Source: Marsupella aquatica
Taxonomy: Eukaryota > Marchantiophyta
Assembly: GCA_973895155.1 (NCBI GenBank)
Contig: OZ316892.1
Location: 26,660,001-26,724,000 of the forward strand
Direction: 5' to 3'
DNA: 64,000 bases
In this document: positions 20,868 to 31,999 of the stretch, piece by piece
How positions within the stretch are numbered: position 1 is the first letter of the stretch
Layout: each line of letters opens with the position of its first letter
The notes under the pieces: generated by a model
Databases searched by the model: none
What the model was told of the DNA's origin: nothing
What the model saw: only the letters and a program-made list of their open reading frames with translations
Position numbers and translations under genes: made by a program

Positions 20868-21360
20868 AGCTGTCGCAGAGAAAGTTCTCTCGAGCACCAG
20901 AAGTCCCATTAGCAGCTGCTCAGATAACAGATCAACCGCTCGCAGCTGGACGATATGATCGGATATCGCAGCAACACCATGGTGTTCCATCTTCATTTCC
21001 CCCACCCAAATGGAACTCGTATCGAGGGAATTTCTTTGCCCATCAGCCTCCAGCGCAGAAACCTCGCGGAGAGGGCTGCCTCAGGGGAAGTTCTACCAAA
21101 CACCACGAGTCCCAATAGCAGCTGCTCAGATAGCCGGTCGACCGGTTTATCGTAGCTGCACATATGATCAGATATCGCAGCAACAGTACGGTGGTCCATC
21201 TTCATTTAGTATAAGGGGGCTGCCTCAGGGGAAGTTCTACCAAACACCACGAGTCCCAATAGCAGCTGCTCAGATAGCCGATCGACCGGTTTATCGTAGC
21301 TGCACATATGATCAGATATCGCAGCAACAGTACGGTGGTCCATCGATCTTCATTTAGTCC
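20820..21360 (+). pseudogene. Out-of-frame continuation of the A-type repeat domain, copy 1
   Basis: Repeat units continue in another frame (HEPPAQKPWGVKLSQRKFSR, DQPLAAGRYDRISQQHHG). They end in a private 144-bp tandem duplication (48 codons; landmarks gggctgcctcagggg at 21073 and 21217). Copy 2 lacks this duplication but has a different one inside its array. Confidence 0.7.
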
Positions 21361-21431
21361 AAGGACGTCACACCGCCAAATCAATCCAGCCTTCCTGAAA
21401 GCATCGCACCTTAGGTCGTTGTGAGGATACG

Positions 21432-21554
21432 ATGCTCATCGTGATGCGAGGACTGTGCACAGCTCAAGAGGTGGCAAGCATCGTACGCCAAGTGACAGGA
21501 AGCAACAGCTACTGTGTTGGCATAATTCACCAGAAGATGAGTGACTTGAAGTGA
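21432..21554 (+). CDS. Conserved A-type tail ORF, copy 1 (40 aa)
   Basis: Starts MLIVMRGLCTAQEV and ends QKMSDLK. C-type copies retain AQEV.SIV.Q.TG and QKMSDL in the same register, and copy 2 (48770-48892) differs by two residues in VAS versus VVN. A short exon or the end of the ancestral reading frame is plausible. Upstream, the main frame is closed by a TGA at the GTGAGGATACG site, so how it would connect is unclear. Confidence 0.35.
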   Translation: MLIVMRGLCTAQEVASIVRQVTGSNSYCVGIIHQKMSDLK

Positions 21555-21699
21555 CCACCGGGAATACTACGGAGGCGACCAGAACCACTGGACGAGAATT
21601 ATAACAAGATGCTTGGAAGGCCAGCCAGCCCACGTACGGTGGGCCGTCTCGAGCAAGGTTTCCAGGAGTAGAAAGTAGGTTAGTTAGTGGCATCCATTC

Positions 21700-22150
21700 A
21701 GTTTAGGATGCACACCTAGGGTACTAGCGAGCAAAGCGGTGCTTTCCGATGCCGATCGATGTCCTGGTAGAAATGACTAGAGCATTCAATCCATTCAAAA
21801 GATTGCGTGATGATTCTTAGATCAAGTTGGTACAGATCTTATAAGGTCATATGAGGCATTCTGAATGCCTCTATGGATCATCGTGTATATGAAATATTGT
21901 ATATATTCTTTGAACTGTTATAAAATGCTGTATATATTCTCTGAACCTGTTATCTAAAGAGATTTCCCGCACTGGACCTGGAGAAAGGATCGGGCCAGTG
22001 CAAGGCCCTCCATGTCCACCTAGGCAAACTCAGTCTGGGCCTTTCATTTAGAGTTTTACGCCTTGGATAGATCGAGATAGTAGCGCAGAACTTGTACGTA
22101 TTTTAAATTGTGATTTCTCATCTTGGGCTCGCACTGCATCTGCGAAACCT
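21700..22150. repeat. Noncoding segment between A-type and B-type copies, paralogue of 49030-49460
   Basis: Nearly identical in both copies (gtcctggtagaaatgactag, catatgaggcattctgaatg). No gene is seen. Confidence 0.8.
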
Positions 22151-23665
22151 GACAAGGTGGGTGGACTCATTAATTGCCTGCACATGCACATGCAGGGAAC
22201 CAGGATATTTGAGCTTAATCATTTTTCAGTTGGATTTAGGTGCGAATCGGAAACAGTGAACTAAATGTTCTGGATTACAATTGAAACTGTGTCTGGAACT
22301 CGTCCGGGCCGCTAGTGTAGTTGAATATTGATGACCAATTAAGCTTGTAGGTCGTTAACTACCGACCTAAAGGTTACTTAGCACGGGGTTTGACGATCTG
22401 CTACGAATGGGTCATTCCGCCAATCAATTGGCGTGAGGTGAAACTGTTCTGACCATGTTCATCGGTGCTTTTCAAAGTAAGATCTTCATCGACATGGTGA
22501 AAGTCTGAAAGCTTCGTAATGTCAACTGCAAACCCCAGTGTTGTGAAAGAGTCAACTAGCAATAATAATTGTCATGCCCCTACTAAAATTTAAACCGAGA
22601 TCCCAACAGTGGGCCTCTTCGGAATTTCCAATATTTACTTGAAGACCTCGATCAGTTTTGAACTCTAGCTACTTAACAGTATCCTCCGAGGCCCTAAGTT
22701 ACTCATATAATTAATCGCAGCTCGGAGTACTGAGTGGACAGTTCTGATATAGTACGTAGACAAGTTTGACACCAGGCACCTCCATCGATCCCTGCTTCCG
22801 CGCAACAAACGAATGTGCAAGAGATCTAGTTGCCCTTGAGCTGGTTTGTAGCTCAGATATTCAATGAGCAATCATTATCGGGTTTGGGCGAGCCATGATC
22901 TATTCGGAGAGCTTGATAAGTTGCAAACGCGTGAGCCAAAAGTTTGGCCAGATGTTCTCCAGGAAGTTCTATACGAAGGGCCATATCGTGAGTCGATGAG
23001 CCAGATCGTTCACGGAAGATATTGTACCAATAGACGTACCGGTTATTTACTCAAGTCTTGTAACGTTTCGACTACTCCGATCAAAAACATGAACGAATCG
23101 GATTTCTTTCACTCTCTACGGTGGTTTCGGAGAACCGACTGGGCTGTGACGGGTCCACGTGAAGTCGAAACTGTCTAGCGCTCCAACTGGCCCATCCGCA
23201 AAAATTGTTCGTCATAGTCAAATGACTTCAATTCAGATTGAATGTATAATTTAAACCTACCAACGTCCCCTCCATTAGCGTCCGCTTCCTGAACGGATCC
23301 ACGAACTGATCAAACCTGTAGAGTAAACTAAACCTTCAATACCTTCAACGACTCAATGAATAGCACTTGATCCGATTGATTCGGCTCAACTAGAGGTCCA
23401 CCCATATCGTATGAAGAGTGAGGAAATGCACCGCACAGATACGTACATCCAGCCATCTAGTCAGGTCTCTGTCCATGGAGGACGTTGCGCTGCCTGCCGC
23501 AATGTATACCAAAATTACTCATCGATTCGATTTAAGAGAGAAGAGAACCGATTCACTTCACGCAAATCGAGCTTGCATATCGTATTCATAATGCACCCTG
23601 TAGCAGAAGTACATACTAGCTATGTCATTAAGCCGCCAAAGGAGGATGACGGTTGTGCTGCTGCA
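22150..23665 (+). promoter_or_regulatory. Variant upstream module of B-type copy 1
   Basis: Begins with the tcatcttgggctcgcactgc landmark equivalent to the A-module, contains ATGTTCTGGATT and CTCGTCCGGGCCGCTAG (about 22305), then sequences shared with 49500-50987 and 55160-56620 (ttaatcgcagctcggagtac, ctgggctgtgacgggtcc, gtgaggaaatgcac). An ORF at 22864-23178 is not kept open in copy 2, so it is not annotated as a gene. Confidence 0.5.
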
Positions 23666-24060
23666 ATGGATAGAAAAGTTGCAGATAAATAAGGAAACGT
23701 CACGCCGGAAACCTCTAGTTCAGCTGATCACGGATCAAGACTGTACTCCTGGATATCTCTTTCTCACTGGTAGTACTGCTGTATGTAGCAGGGACCTCAC
23801 TGGTAGTCCTGCTGTTGATGCAGCTAGCAGCGCTACCGGTCAAAAAGAGACATCGGGGAGCGTTTGATCCATGGTCACCACCCTGAACAGCTCAGTAGCT
23901 GTCCGATACCATGGACTTCCTTGAACTTACGCGAGGTGCAACGTATGATGCCAATCAAGCATTTGTAGCACATAAGTTTGGTGTCACACCATGGAGTTCC
24001 ATGAAGACGCAAGTGATGATGGCAATCAAGCATTTGTAGCACGTAAGCTTAAGGGTTTGC
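23666..24060 (+). pseudogene. B-type family gene, copy 1, early stop
   Basis: MDRKVADK then TAA at codon 9. Downstream the KKRHRGAFDPWSP segment and a GATYDANQAFVAHK block are recognisable in other frames, showing frameshifts. A duplicated gcaatcaagcatttgtagca block ends the homology. The ~69-residue repeat domain is missing. The same early TAA is present in copy 2 (50988), so the lesion predates the segment duplication. Confidence 0.72.
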
Positions 24061-26140
24061 ACTTAAATTACCAAAGGTGCAAAAAAAGTGCAAACTTCGT
24101 GTAAACAAAAGGTAGGAAACCTTGTACGTATCCAGGGTTTGCAGTTATTAATTTTCCCTTAGAGAGTGCCGACTGTATACTGAACCTGTTGCAGAGACAT
24201 ATATATCACGAGGCAAAATGGACACATTCCCATGTTGGTGACACTACCACTTAGGTACAAACTCACGTTCAATTATACTTAGAGAAATTTAACTAAGGAG
24301 AAAAATTAATATCTAGTAGAAAAACTAATGAGCATAAATAATGTTCATTAACTTAGTTCAGATTTTGATTTCTTTTGTTTGACAATACATCTTGTAAATA
24401 GAGTACAAGGATTTGAGTCATGCATCAATGTTACCCATCTAGAACTCTTTGTCACTACTAAGCACCCCAAAATTGATGCTTGGTAAAATGTGTATGGGAG
24501 GTTCTCATGTTTGTATATCAACATAAGAGATTTGGCAACACCCACTTGTTACAAGGGGAAATGGATTTTTTTGGTCTAAGTAGGATTTAAGGATACCAAC
24601 ATCAACTGGGTAAACAAGCGGTAACATAAATCTGATTTCCTACTTGGGGTGGTGATAATTTTGCCAAGTGAAACATACTTGAATATAATGCTTTATTTCT
24701 ATTAGTGAGAGGTTGTATTTCTTGTTTTTCTGTAAAGTGCTGATTCCTTAGACCACAAGTTCCCTTATAAGAGCTACAGATAACTCTCATTACATTACAG
24801 TAATCTATAAAACATTGCAAAAATCACCTGCAGTACAGGTAACTCTCTCTAAGTGCACTTGGAAGCAGGATCTATATTGTGGCACACTAAACCAGTTTTT
24901 GCATCCTTCAGATAATTATGCAAATCCCTTAAAATTTTAACTTATGTATATATAGCATGCTCATCCTGGAACATGCTTCATTTTTGTTTTTTTTGTGATA
25001 TACAGGTGTTCTAATTAAAATATAAACAGGACATTAGGAAGACGTAGAGTCTATGATATTGAAATTGGTGCACATAAGGTAGAAAAATAATAATGAACAG
25101 GAAATTTTAAGTTTATGGTATTGGGATGTGCACATAATGTAGATGAGTACAGAGATACTTATGTACTTAGTTTAGGTAATGACACTCAAAATAATTAAAA
25201 CCATAAATTTAGGACACAAAACCATGAGTAGCTAGTACTTAAAGACATACTAGGTGTGCACATTATTTAGATCATTTCTTCTGTACTCAGTAAGGGCTAG
25301 AAATTCAACGAGCTTTGTTACAGGGTGGATGATCTTAAAATATAGCAAAGATTTAAAAAAATTAGAGGGGTGCCAGAATAAATTGGAAATCTACCCTATA
25401 CAAGAGATGCACCTTGGTAAGACACATTGAAATAAAAATGCATAACAAAAGAAGTTTGAATAAGACAAAATACTGAAAGTTGCATTCACCATAATTATAT
25501 ATAGCAGCTTCAAAAAAATCTATAAGGGGCCCCTCCATCCTCAGCAGCTCATTACTCATCACAGAGATTGTACATTTGGTGTTCAGTTTCATAAGCACAG
25601 TTCCTACTCTAGTAAGAAAAAGAGTGAACTTATCAGTAAATGCATCTCACGGGATTGTGTGCTTACTGATAAGTGCAGCAGGGAGTGCAACCCTTTCTTA
25701 GTAAGGTACAAAATGCACTTATCAAGCCAAGGTTTTTCTCTTACAAAGTTGTTATTTATTGTTGCAGAATCTAATGGATGCCTTGCACTAAACCAGTTTT
25801 TGCACTAGTAGACGACTTGTGCACTACGAGATCTGACTGTACATACATAGATGAAAATAATTTGTAAACTTCTAGTCCCCACTGTCATCTCATGGATCAA
25901 AATTTGTCATTGTAAGGTTACTTAACTAGTCTCTAACAATGTATCCACCACAATTCGTTTCCATGTTTATACTAAGTGCACAAGATTATTTTGACTCGTA
26001 ATTACGTTAAATAATAGATTCTTATTAATTTTCTAACACTGAGGGTTCACTCACAAGCACAGTTTCCCTAAACATGTCTATAATATCTCATCCCGCCCTT
26101 CCTGAGGGATGTTGACCTGTTTACCAAAGGTACTCTGGGT
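24060..26140. repeat. Noncoding segment, paralogue of 51360-52870; no gene seen
   Basis: AT-rich and collinear with copy 2 apart from a private piece at about 24960-25500. Contains several TAAGTGCA motifs. ORFs are short and not shared between copies. It ends near the poly-G run at about 26148-26158. Confidence 0.75.
25629..25673. repeat. Perfect 11-bp inverted repeat
   Basis: 25629-25639 (cttatcagtaa) and 25663-25673 are exact complements with a 23-nt loop. The paralogous site at about 52436-52490 is degenerate. Confidence 0.8.
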
Positions 26141-27941
26141 ACGTTTTGGGGGGGGGGGAGACAATTAATATGGTTGTTTCACAAAAACACCATTCACTAT
26201 GTATTCAGCCAACATTAAACATTATTTCCCTGCGTGCCCTCCCCTTCACCCTCCGCACATAAGCTATTGATCCTGCATGGGCATTTCAATTGGTTTTCAA
26301 TGTCTTACTGTCTACAAAACTGCAATAGAAAGCTCTTTTCAGGGCCTAGTGTCTAGATTGAAACCTCTTGATTTATGTTTGAAGGACCAGCAGAAACATC
26401 TATATATTCTCAAATAGACTACACTGTTGAGCTTTGGTAATGTGCATATATATCACTTTTTAGATTCAAAGTCAACAATCAGCAAAGAATGCCTCATTTG
26501 AGCATTGTACAGTCAGTGATATGGTCCAGTGCAAGGCCCACTTCTGCACCTATAGAAGGTTGGCACTAGGTCATCATAAGTGTAAACCCAAGCTTATAGT
26601 AAAAACTAAGTACTGGAGATAAATTTTCTTTACAAAACTTACCCCTTTCTTGCTGTTCGAGAAACTTTGCAATACTGTATGGTAAGTGCATTTATAGATT
26701 CATCAAACTATCTAGAGACGTACATTTGCTTGGCGCTGGAAACATTTTAATCATTTGCAATACTTTCTTGGTGGGTAGCAAAAGGTCACAAGGTTCTTGT
26801 GTGGTGTCGCTGACTCGGTCGATGGCAGGGTATTGTCCCATGTATTGTGTACTCTAGACTACCCAAAATGCTGCAGCTGCAAAAAAAACAAAGCAAGAGG
26901 ATCCTTGCCTGGAGGGAAAAACGTTGGAAGGTCGGCAGCCAATTCTTGTCGCCAAGCGTCAAGTTTGTTCGTTGGGATGATACAGACACCGTATAATGGA
27001 TTATACACTTACCCTTCCTAGTGTCTCATCAAAGTGACTCCGTACCGGGACTCCAACTGGGAGTTGATGATAGTCATATATAGTTCATGCAATAGTCGAT
27101 GCATTCGAATATACATGACCGAGTAGTCGACTGAACTACCATGCATTGGAGTCTGTTGGACAGTAATCTATGATCATCTGGTCATATTGATTACCCTACT
27201 TGTGGCCACATATGGCTTGATGTGTCTAGTGGGCTAGAGAGGATCACAGACTGCGTCACATTGAGGACTGAAACACTGGGCATACTGGACCCCATGGTCA
27301 TCTAACTGACTTGGGTTTATTATTAATTTTGCTGACTGTCTTTGTCAAATGGTTTAGTGTTTTCCAATATGCGAACTATTTCGAGAAGGGCCTCACAAAA
27401 TAATTACTAGTTTCAACCAGTGCAAAATGAAACTGGTGAATTAATGTAAGTTCTCACAACTCATATTGCCTAGTTCTAGACAACATTGAGCACCCTCCAA
27501 CCTCCAATATGCCTTGGAACTTGCATGGCCCTAGCTCACCTTGGCCCTCCAATTAATTAAATGTGCACCCTGCATCCCCTAGAGTTAGCCTCACTTCTCA
27601 TTGGGCTCCTCATATGTGATAGTGTGAGACACAAATCTGACACGGGTGGGCAAGAAGGATCTGGTAGGTTTGGGATGGCTATAAATGTTTGGTCGTTTCC
27701 TCACCCCACCCAAACAACCTCAGACTGGGCTGGAAAGAGGTGTTTGCAAACGAGATCGAGCAAGTCGCTCTCAGCTAGCTTTCCTACACAGGTCGTGCAA
27801 ATGATATAACTTCTCCTGTCCTGGCCATGCTTCACAGCAAACTCCTACAATGAGTTTGCAAAGAAGTGAAAATTACCATAATATCCACTCAGTACCCAAT
27901 CCACGGCTTACCTGTGCCATACGTAGCTAGTCCATCGGAAC
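26140..27941. other. Unique spacer between the two duplicate segments; no gene recognised
   Basis: No counterpart elsewhere in the window was found. Opens with an 11-G run. Short ORFs (for example 26797-27021, 27561-27809) show no recognisable domain. Confidence 0.5.
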
Positions 27942-28178
27942 ATGAAACAAGCGAAGGATACATTTACTTGGGATGCTCAGGGATTTGAGATGAGCAGATC
28001 GATTCAAGCAGCACTAGAGAGACGTGAAACGAAAACTAGTCCAATGTACACTCTTGACAGGAATAGTAAAGTGCAGAAATTCACAGAATGGAATCTGGAC
28101 TCACCTGTGACTTCACAGTGTCACTGCTCCACAGAACACAAGGCCTGCAATTCATTCAATGAACAGGAGGAAATATGA
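27942..28178 (+). CDS. Unrecognised small ORF spanning the duplication boundary (78 aa)
   Basis: ATG in MKQAKDTFTWDAQGF. Polar and charged, with a Cys/His cluster (CHCSTEHKAC) near the end, and no recognised family. The first half lies in the unique spacer, the second half in segment Q. The copy 1 equivalent (about 4330-4445) keeps the same frame for QKFTEWNLDSP and the Cys/His cluster but has TGA for Ser near the end. It may be a short gene or an exon. The Cys/His spacing is not a standard knuckle. Confidence 0.35.
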   Translation: MKQAKDTFTWDAQGFEMSRSIQAALERRETKTSPMYTLDRNSKVQKFTEWNLDSPVTSQCHCSTEHKACNSFNEQEEI

Positions 28179-29227
28179 GTGAGACAGTAGCGACTACAGT
28201 GTAATGTACATTGGCTCATACCCTATCAGAATTCATAGGAAGTACAACATATATAAAAGAGAGAGAATTGCGTCCACGAGATTGTAAAAACTGATAGGAC
28301 AACAACGGAAAAACGGCAACGGACAACAAATGTGTCAGTGACTGAGATACACTGACCCCGGAAATACCCTATGCTTAAGTGGGACCGCTCCAGGACCTGT
28401 GAAGGCTCAAACTTCGCAGCAAACACTTAAATCTTCAGGAGTATAGGAATCCCCCCCGGCCCCCCTCTAAAAATTAAAGTCAGAGAAACTGTCCCACTCG
28501 AGAGATTTACCACTTGAGCAAAGTAAGGATAATTAAACATGTGCTTCAGCTGAGATGGTAGAAATCCATAACTATGCCCTATATATAACTTCTGTAAAGT
28601 AGATAAAAGAGATTATTGAACAGTAATGATCCACACCTGAGCTTGTAAGCAATGCCATCGCAACAAGAAACAGCATGTTTCACCCCTTCACAGATCGAAG
28701 CTCAGATTGAAACACAAAGAAATTAAAGAATGATTGCATGCGGGTCACATTCCTCAAACAGACGGCTGGCTCTAAATCAAGAAGGGGAAAAGATAATCGC
28801 GCATGAGTTGCATATATTGAAATACTAAATGTAGTACCTATATATGTCCAGTTGACAGTGAGTAACGTACAAGAGTAATAATTGCAATAGGGCACGTAAG
28901 ACGTGTATAGGAAAAAAGGAAAGTAGAGATCTGTCAGATCAATTGACCTGAGAAGATTTGTGTGAGACTTAGATTGAAGTCATCTCAGGAGATCTGTAAA
29001 AAGCAACGTTAATTTATCATGAGATGTTGAATCGAGTTAAGGCCAGCTTAATTATGTACAAGTGCACGCGAGGTGAAATTCATAAAATTATTAAAATGAG
29101 TGATCATGAGAAGATACATCCACCCTTAGACAACACGTTCCTAAGTCTCATATGTCTCGATTCACCTTCAATAAGTTGAGCATTTGAATGAAACTCACAA
29201 TAGTACTAAAAAATTGATGTTGCAGGA

Positions 29228-29599
29228 ATGCATGCAAAGCAGTTGACTGTACGTGTTCTACAGCTAGTGATATTTCACGGAAACAAGAGAGAAAGTTTGC
29301 GTATGTGGAGGTGGTTCGCTGGGGAAAAGGATGGAGGTTCATTGGTCTCGGATATAGTTCACTTAATTAGGCATTTCAATTCAAAGAGACCGGGCAAGAG
29401 ACGGCAGCAGTATTTTAATTTGGAGAGCATTTTAATTCAAATAGACTTTCAGTCTCTTGATGAAGACTGCATGCACGCATTGTTGTTATATTACAAAATG
29501 TATACAGATTGCAGAGAACAAGCACTTTGTTCGACTCCCTTGTTCAAAACTGAAGGTAGCAATTGGGGACTAGGCCATCGACTCATGGATCAATTGTGA
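29228..29599 (+). CDS. Unrecognised ORF in segment Q (123 aa)
   Basis: ATG at 29228. Includes a basic stretch (HGNKRESLRMWRW), a HFNSKRPGKRRQQYFNLES block and SLDEDCMHALLL. In copy 1 the same amino-acid blocks exist, but the frame is split into two overlapping ORFs (5727-5966, 5911-6159). No domain, signal peptide or membrane segment is evident. It could be chance or an exon of a lost gene. Confidence 0.3.
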   Translation: MHAKQLTVRVLQLVIFHGNKRESLRMWRWFAGEKDGGSLVSDIVHLIRHFNSKRPGKRRQQYFNLESILIQIDFQSLDEDCMHALLLYYKMYTDCREQALCSTPLFKTEGSNWGLGHRLMDQL

Positions 29600-29850
29600 A
29601 ACAACCGGCATCGCAAGCAATACGCAAGCATCCATCATTGCCGATCCAGACAATGGCTTCCTAAAGAGTTCATGAAGGTATTGCTACTTTTAATGAGCCT
29701 CGACTGGGATTTCTAAACGACAATTTCAGTCACGGCTACTGGATAAATCTAGTTCAAAGAACATTCAAATTAACATGAACTTCACATGGTTCACAGACGT
29801 CACAGCTACAGGTCCAATCAGACTTATTGCAGACATCGTACACATAAAAA

Positions 29851-30342
29851 ATGGAATCCAAACATTCACGGTTTTTCCAGGGTTCAGCACCGAGGCGACC
29901 GAGAGCGACCGACATTCACTCTTGCAGCAAGGATTCCTATCAAGATGAAAGAAATCTTTCGTGGCCTGGCGACAACCTCGGTGAAGACAGCAGAGGAACC
30001 AGTTACCTGAAATTAGTCAATACTTGGGATAACTCGTCCGTGGGATCAAGTGCAGAAAGGGACAATTATACTCCCCGATACAGGATTCCTAGATCGACAG
30101 CAACAAAAGAGGGGACGGGAGAGGCGAAACATGTATTCACTTGGATAAAGAGGAGTAGTGATCGAACGAATCGGTTAGTAGATTCGAAAGCGACCGAAAC
30201 AGCTATCGTTTATCCAAGCAGTAGTTTCACTTCAAGAAGCCAGGACCTCAATCCTGAAAAGCTTGATGACTATCAAATCGTTTCGGTAAGAGACAGGACT
30301 TCCAAAAATATCAAAAGTGCCAGCAAATGCTTGATGTTGTGA
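29851..30342 (+). CDS. Unrecognised ORF in segment Q (163 aa)
   Basis: ATG at 29851. Ser/Arg/Asp-rich hydrophilic sequence with no recognised domain. It ends 10 bp before the C-type gene start block. The copy 1 equivalent (about 6270-6735) has indels that close the frame. In copy 1 and copy 2 a different frame (RIPIKM.EIFRG.AT.SV.TAEEP) is conserved over about 45 codons, so the true coding frame, if any, is ambiguous. Confidence 0.3.
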   Translation: MESKHSRFFQGSAPRRPRATDIHSCSKDSYQDERNLSWPGDNLGEDSRGTSYLKLVNTWDNSSVGSSAERDNYTPRYRIPRSTATKEGTGEAKHVFTWIKRSSDRTNRLVDSKATETAIVYPSSSFTSRSQDLNPEKLDDYQIVSVRDRTSKNIKSASKCLML

Positions 30343-30345
30343 TGC

Positions 30346-31140
30346 TGCTGCTGTAATAGATAGAAAAGCTTTTGGCATCATAGGCTCCGGCTTCAGAGAA
30401 GTCTATGGAATACAGCGACTGAGCTACGGAGCGTTGGACTATCGGTGGGAAAGTGACATCGCGCGAGTAGTACTTGATCCTTGATCCGCTGCACTTGTAG
30501 CTTCTGGCGTGACTTTCTATTTTATCTGCAACTCTTCAATCTATCACAACACCAGCAGCGCAACATCAAGCGTTTGCAGGACATCGCAGACTGTTCGAGT
30601 ATCCACCTGAAGCCACATCGAATCCAGTGAAGTTCTCTGCCCGATTACTTGTGCACGAGTCTCCAGCGATTACTTGTGCACGAGTCCTCAGCGAAGAAAG
30701 CTCAGGAAGTAAAGATGCTGAAGAGGAACTTCTTTCGATCACAACGAGTCCCAGTAGCAGGCGCTCAGCTAGATAACCGATCAACCGAACGCAGCTGGAC
30801 GAATTAATCCGATATCGCAGCGCGCAACAGCAGGGTGGGCCAGCATCATTTCGAGCTGGGAGTTCGAGAAAGTCACATCGTCAAACCGATCCAGGAGGTC
30901 CTGAAAAATTGTCGTGTAGATGCCAGGATACTAGCGATGACCATGCATCGTGATGAAAGCACTGTACATTTCAAAGCACAGAAGATGCTGAGCATCGTAT
31001 GCCAAGAAACAGGAAGAGAACGGCTACTTTGCGACTCTTTGCAAAAGCAGAAGATGAGTGACTTGGGGTTGCACAGTTCACTTACCGAGAATACTACGGA
31101 TCAGGCGACCAGAACAACTAGACGATACATATAGCAAGAT
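30346..31140 (+). pseudogene. C-type family gene, copy 2: inverted N-terminal part
   Basis: Same architecture as copy 1: the start block with ATG lost, an inverted N-terminal segment at about 30371-30562, then the forward repeat unit (EATSNPVKFSARLLVHE) with a small internal duplication (gattacttgtgcacgagtc twice). It differs from copy 1 in lacking the 66-bp module insertion. The tail (30835-31134) is open: GVRESHIVKPIQEVLKN, MHRDESTVHFKAQ, SIVCQETGRERLLCDSLQ, QKMSDLGLHSSL. The shared inversion predates the segment duplication. Confidence 0.72.
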
Positions 31141-31277
31141 TCTTTGGAGTCCAGCCAAGCCCACGGTGAACGGTTTGGAGCAAGGTTTCGCGGAGTACTA
31201 GTACATATGTTAAGTTGCATTCGCGCGGATCTGGCCCACCTCCCTATCTCCAGGAGGAACCAAACGAACCTAAAATA

Positions 31278-31415
31278 ATGTCTAATTTTGAATCCTTTGT
31301 CTTACGACATTCCATTAGACGTGTAGCTATAGCTCATCAGATTTTGATCCAACAAAACAATAGTAACGGAGATAATGCGCACAGCATATTGAACTCTACA
31401 TTGGCAGGAACTTGA
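31278..31415 (+). CDS. Small unrecognised ORF, copy 2 (45 aa)
   Basis: MSNFESFVLRHSIRRV to NSTLAGT. The partner of 7763-7897. The frame is open 21 codons upstream, starting just after a shared ctagtacatatgttaagttg block. No known domain; may be a 3' exon of the C-type gene. Confidence 0.35.
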   Translation: MSNFESFVLRHSIRRVAIAHQILIQQNNSNGDNAHSILNSTLAGT

Positions 31416-31497
31416 AAGTCTACACACACCGGCGTTGGCATTAGGCCTTTAGTTCTTAATTAACTATATGGTGAAGTGTATCTAGAGAAAAATACAT

Positions 31498-31965
31498 GAA
31501 TGGAGTTGAGTACATCGCGTGTGTTGAGGTTGGAGATGTCCTCGCCTTCAACGTGCAAGAAGTGACTCGGAAAAGAACCATACTGACACCATTTGCTGAC
31601 AAATCTATAACGAGATGCTAGGTAGTTTTCAATGCAAGTCTGCTCAGGATAGACGCTAATCATCAAAAGCTCCATGTGCAAGAGTATGATTGTGCTAGAC
31701 ATCATTGATCATGTGTCAATACAGGTTTTCGATCGAGGTTGCAATTTTCCTTGTTGGATACCTCGAGTTTCAGACTTGCATGCACTTAACGAAAGTGTCG
31801 TTGCAGCGAACAGGATCTGGTACCGTACCTGCATTGCAAAACCACAAGCACCGCATTCTTCATGAAAGCTGACTGTCTTTCTGATGTCCTCCCGAGTCTC
31901 TTCCTGCACGTTGAAGGACAAGTAAATCGTCAACTTGAACGCAAGCCATCTACAGAACTCCATTC
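31498..31965. ncRNA. Foldback, copy 3
   Basis: Arm cores 31545-31570 and 31892-31917. The outer arm ends are gaatggagtt at 31498 and its complement at 31955-31965. The left core differs from copies 1 and 2 at one base (GTGACT instead of GGGACT). The right arm, read on the minus strand, keeps FNVQEETREDIR in an 84-codon frame (31709-31963). Confidence 0.6.
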
Positions 31966-31999
31966 AGATATCCTTCCCTAGGTTCGATGGTAACAGGCC

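Larger units (their letters stand above)
28050..30345 (+). repeat. Segment Q, copy 2 (pairs with 4316-6735)
   Basis: Collinear with copy 1. Starts at the shared gtgcagaaattcacagaatg and ends at the gene-start block gatgctgctgctg. Has one unit of the 171-bp sequence duplicated in copy 1. Confidence 0.82.

Noticed and set aside
22290-22325. CTCGTCCGGGCCGCTAG block as a hammerhead ribozyme or Helitron 3' end
   Set aside because: The CUGANGA and GAAA core of a hammerhead is absent. The CTAG could fit a Helitron CTRR end, but no upstream hairpin, 5' TC end or Rep/helicase sequence was found, and homology continues past it.
22864-23178. 104-codon ORF upstream of B-type copy 1
   Set aside because: The equivalent at 50080-50480 is broken by insertions, and it overlaps the variant upstream module.
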